Below are positions 43,438-44,165 of a stretch of 44,165 bases of DNA, in pieces. The notes beneath the pieces are model-generated. The model worked only from the letters and a program-made list of their open reading frames with translations. It was not told where the DNA came from and did no database searches. Every line of letters begins with the position of its first letter. The first letter of the stretch is position 1. Source of the DNA: JBDRED01 sp043820025 [NCBI: Elusimicrobiota bacterium] (GTDB lineage Bacteria > RUG730 > JBDRED01); the NCBI GenBank assembly GCA_043820025.1, contig JBDRED010000029.1, positions 1 to 44,165 of the forward strand. Direction: 5' to 3'. The position numbers and the translations under genes are program-made.

Positions 43438-44165
43438 ATGATTACTAAATATCACGCAAAATATTTTGCACATGAATTAACAAAGAAATGTTCATCAGAT
43501 AGTATCCAAAAATTAATGGTATCTCTTGCAGATGCACAAGTTGATCTTAATCCTCATCAGGTTGATGCAGCTCTTTTTGCTTTTCGTTCTCCTTTTTCAA
43601 AGGGAGCTATTTTAGCTGACGAAGTTGGTTTGGGTAAAACTATTGAGGCTGGAATAGTTCTTTCTCAGAAATGGGCCGAAGGAAAAAGAAAAATATTAAT
43701 TATCGTTCCTTCTTCACTCAGAAAACAATGGATGCAAGAACTCGCAGAAAAATTCTTTCTTCCGTCAATAATAATTGAAACTCCATCTTTTAATAAATTT
43801 ACAAAGGAAGGAATAGCTAATCCATTTGATGTTAAAGAAAACATTGTGATTTGTTCGTACCACTTTGCAAGAAATAAAGAAGAATATGTGCATATGGTAA
43901 ATTGGGATATTGTTGTTATAGATGAAGCTCATAGATTGCGTAATGTCTATAGAACAGATAATAAAATTGCTAAAACTATTAAAGCATCTATTGAATCTGT
44001 TCCAAATAAAATTCTTTTAACTGCAACGCCTTTGCAAAATTCACTTATGGAATTATATGGACTAGCAAGTTTTATTGATGAACATATATTTGGAGATATA
44101 AAAAGTTTTAAAGAACAGTTTATTAATATTTCAGAAGAGAGCATTTATAAAGATTTGCGTGAACG
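43438..44165 (+). CDS. SNF2/DEAD-type helicase, N-terminal part (runs off window)
   Basis: Open from ATG at 43438 (AGGA upstream) to the window edge, 242 codons so far. Q-motif-like LNPHQVDAALFA (37-48), Walker A GLGKT at 64-68 in ILADEVGLGKTIEAG, IIVPSSLRKQWMQEL, the DEAH box at 162-165 (VVIDEAHRLRN), and motif III TATPLQN at 195-201. These are the first motifs of an SNF2-family ATPase. The exact style (LADAQVDLNPHQ, ADEVGLGKTIEAG) is that of helicases encoded in bacterial defence clusters together with DNA methyltransferases, but the partners lie beyond the edge. Confidence 0.88.
   Translation, partial: MITKYHAKYFAHELTKKCSSDSIQKLMVSLADAQVDLNPHQVDAALFAFRSPFSKGAILADEVGLGKTIEAGIVLSQKWAEGKRKILIIVPSSLRKQWMQELAEKFFLPSIIIETPSFNKFTKEGIANPFDVKENIVICSYHFARNKEEYVHMVNWDIVVIDEAHRLRNVYRTDNKIAKTIKASIESVPNKILLTATPLQNSLMELYGLASFIDEHIFGDIKSFKEQFINISEESIYKDLRE

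Overview
This 44 kb window looks like AT-rich chromosome from an anaerobic, diderm (outer-membrane-bearing) uncultured bacterium. Evidence for anaerobic metabolism is a full-length pyruvate:ferredoxin/flavodoxin oxidoreductase. Evidence for an outer membrane is a TonB-dependent B12 receptor, several beta-barrel proteins, a PorV/PorQ-like barrel and a giant secreted protein with a FlgD-like C-terminal domain. Together with many dispersed intergenic palindromes (GTCATTCC, GTAGCC..GGGCTTTAGCCC and GGGACTGTCCC types), this is the style of candidate phyla such as Omnitrophota and its relatives. The phylum is inference only. All protein genes lie on the + strand; the single tRNA is on the - strand.

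Layout. (1) 1-1004: the end of a serine-hydrolase-like protein, possibly a polymorphic-toxin tail, overlapping a small membrane-anchored protein that could be its immunity partner. (2) 1346-5557: a two-gene signalling unit in which a PilZ domain fused to a PhcB-like methyltransferase abuts a membrane GAF-GGDEF diguanylate cyclase. (3) 5592-12542: a complete trp operon (trpE, fused trpGD, trpC, trpF, trpB, trpA) behind a consensus promoter, a Trp-Trp leader peptide and a textbook attenuator. (4) 12690-16309: nifJ and a strong terminator. (5) 16317-18102: an AbiEi/AbiEii toxin-antitoxin pair inserted before miaB. (6) 19521-25237: a small barrel, then a cobalamin riboswitch controlling btuF-btuC-btuD-btuB. 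(7) 25329-26317: a Lys-rich protein with a Cys cluster, a stand-alone PilZ protein and tRNA-Leu(CAG). (8) 26538-38018: a surface/secretion cluster with a 2557-residue repeat protein, a PorV-like barrel, a FecR-domain protein cut short by an in-frame stop, and another barrel whose start codon sits just after a repeat mosaic.

(9) 38249-44165: an accessory/defence island of higher AT content. It has a DUF4258 toxin-antitoxin pair, a Fic protein, a GIY-YIG nuclease with a RAMA-like domain, a broken dinD, a second Fic protein, a fragment resembling the start of hsdR, and a SNF2-type helicase running off the edge. The most striking non-coding signal is here. Upstream of the first fic gene, boxes related to TTTGTATACATT recur at exact 21-bp steps in alternating orientation, eight in a row plus a separate set of three. 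One box fills the spacer of the consensus fic promoter and another covers its start point. The second fic gene also has helically spaced repeats (GACAAA every 11-12 bp) at its promoter.

Themes: c-di-GMP signalling occurs twice (PilZ-methyltransferase/GGDEF and stand-alone PilZ); tryptophan and B12 are controlled by RNA leaders; the right end accumulates mobile defence genes and their wreckage.
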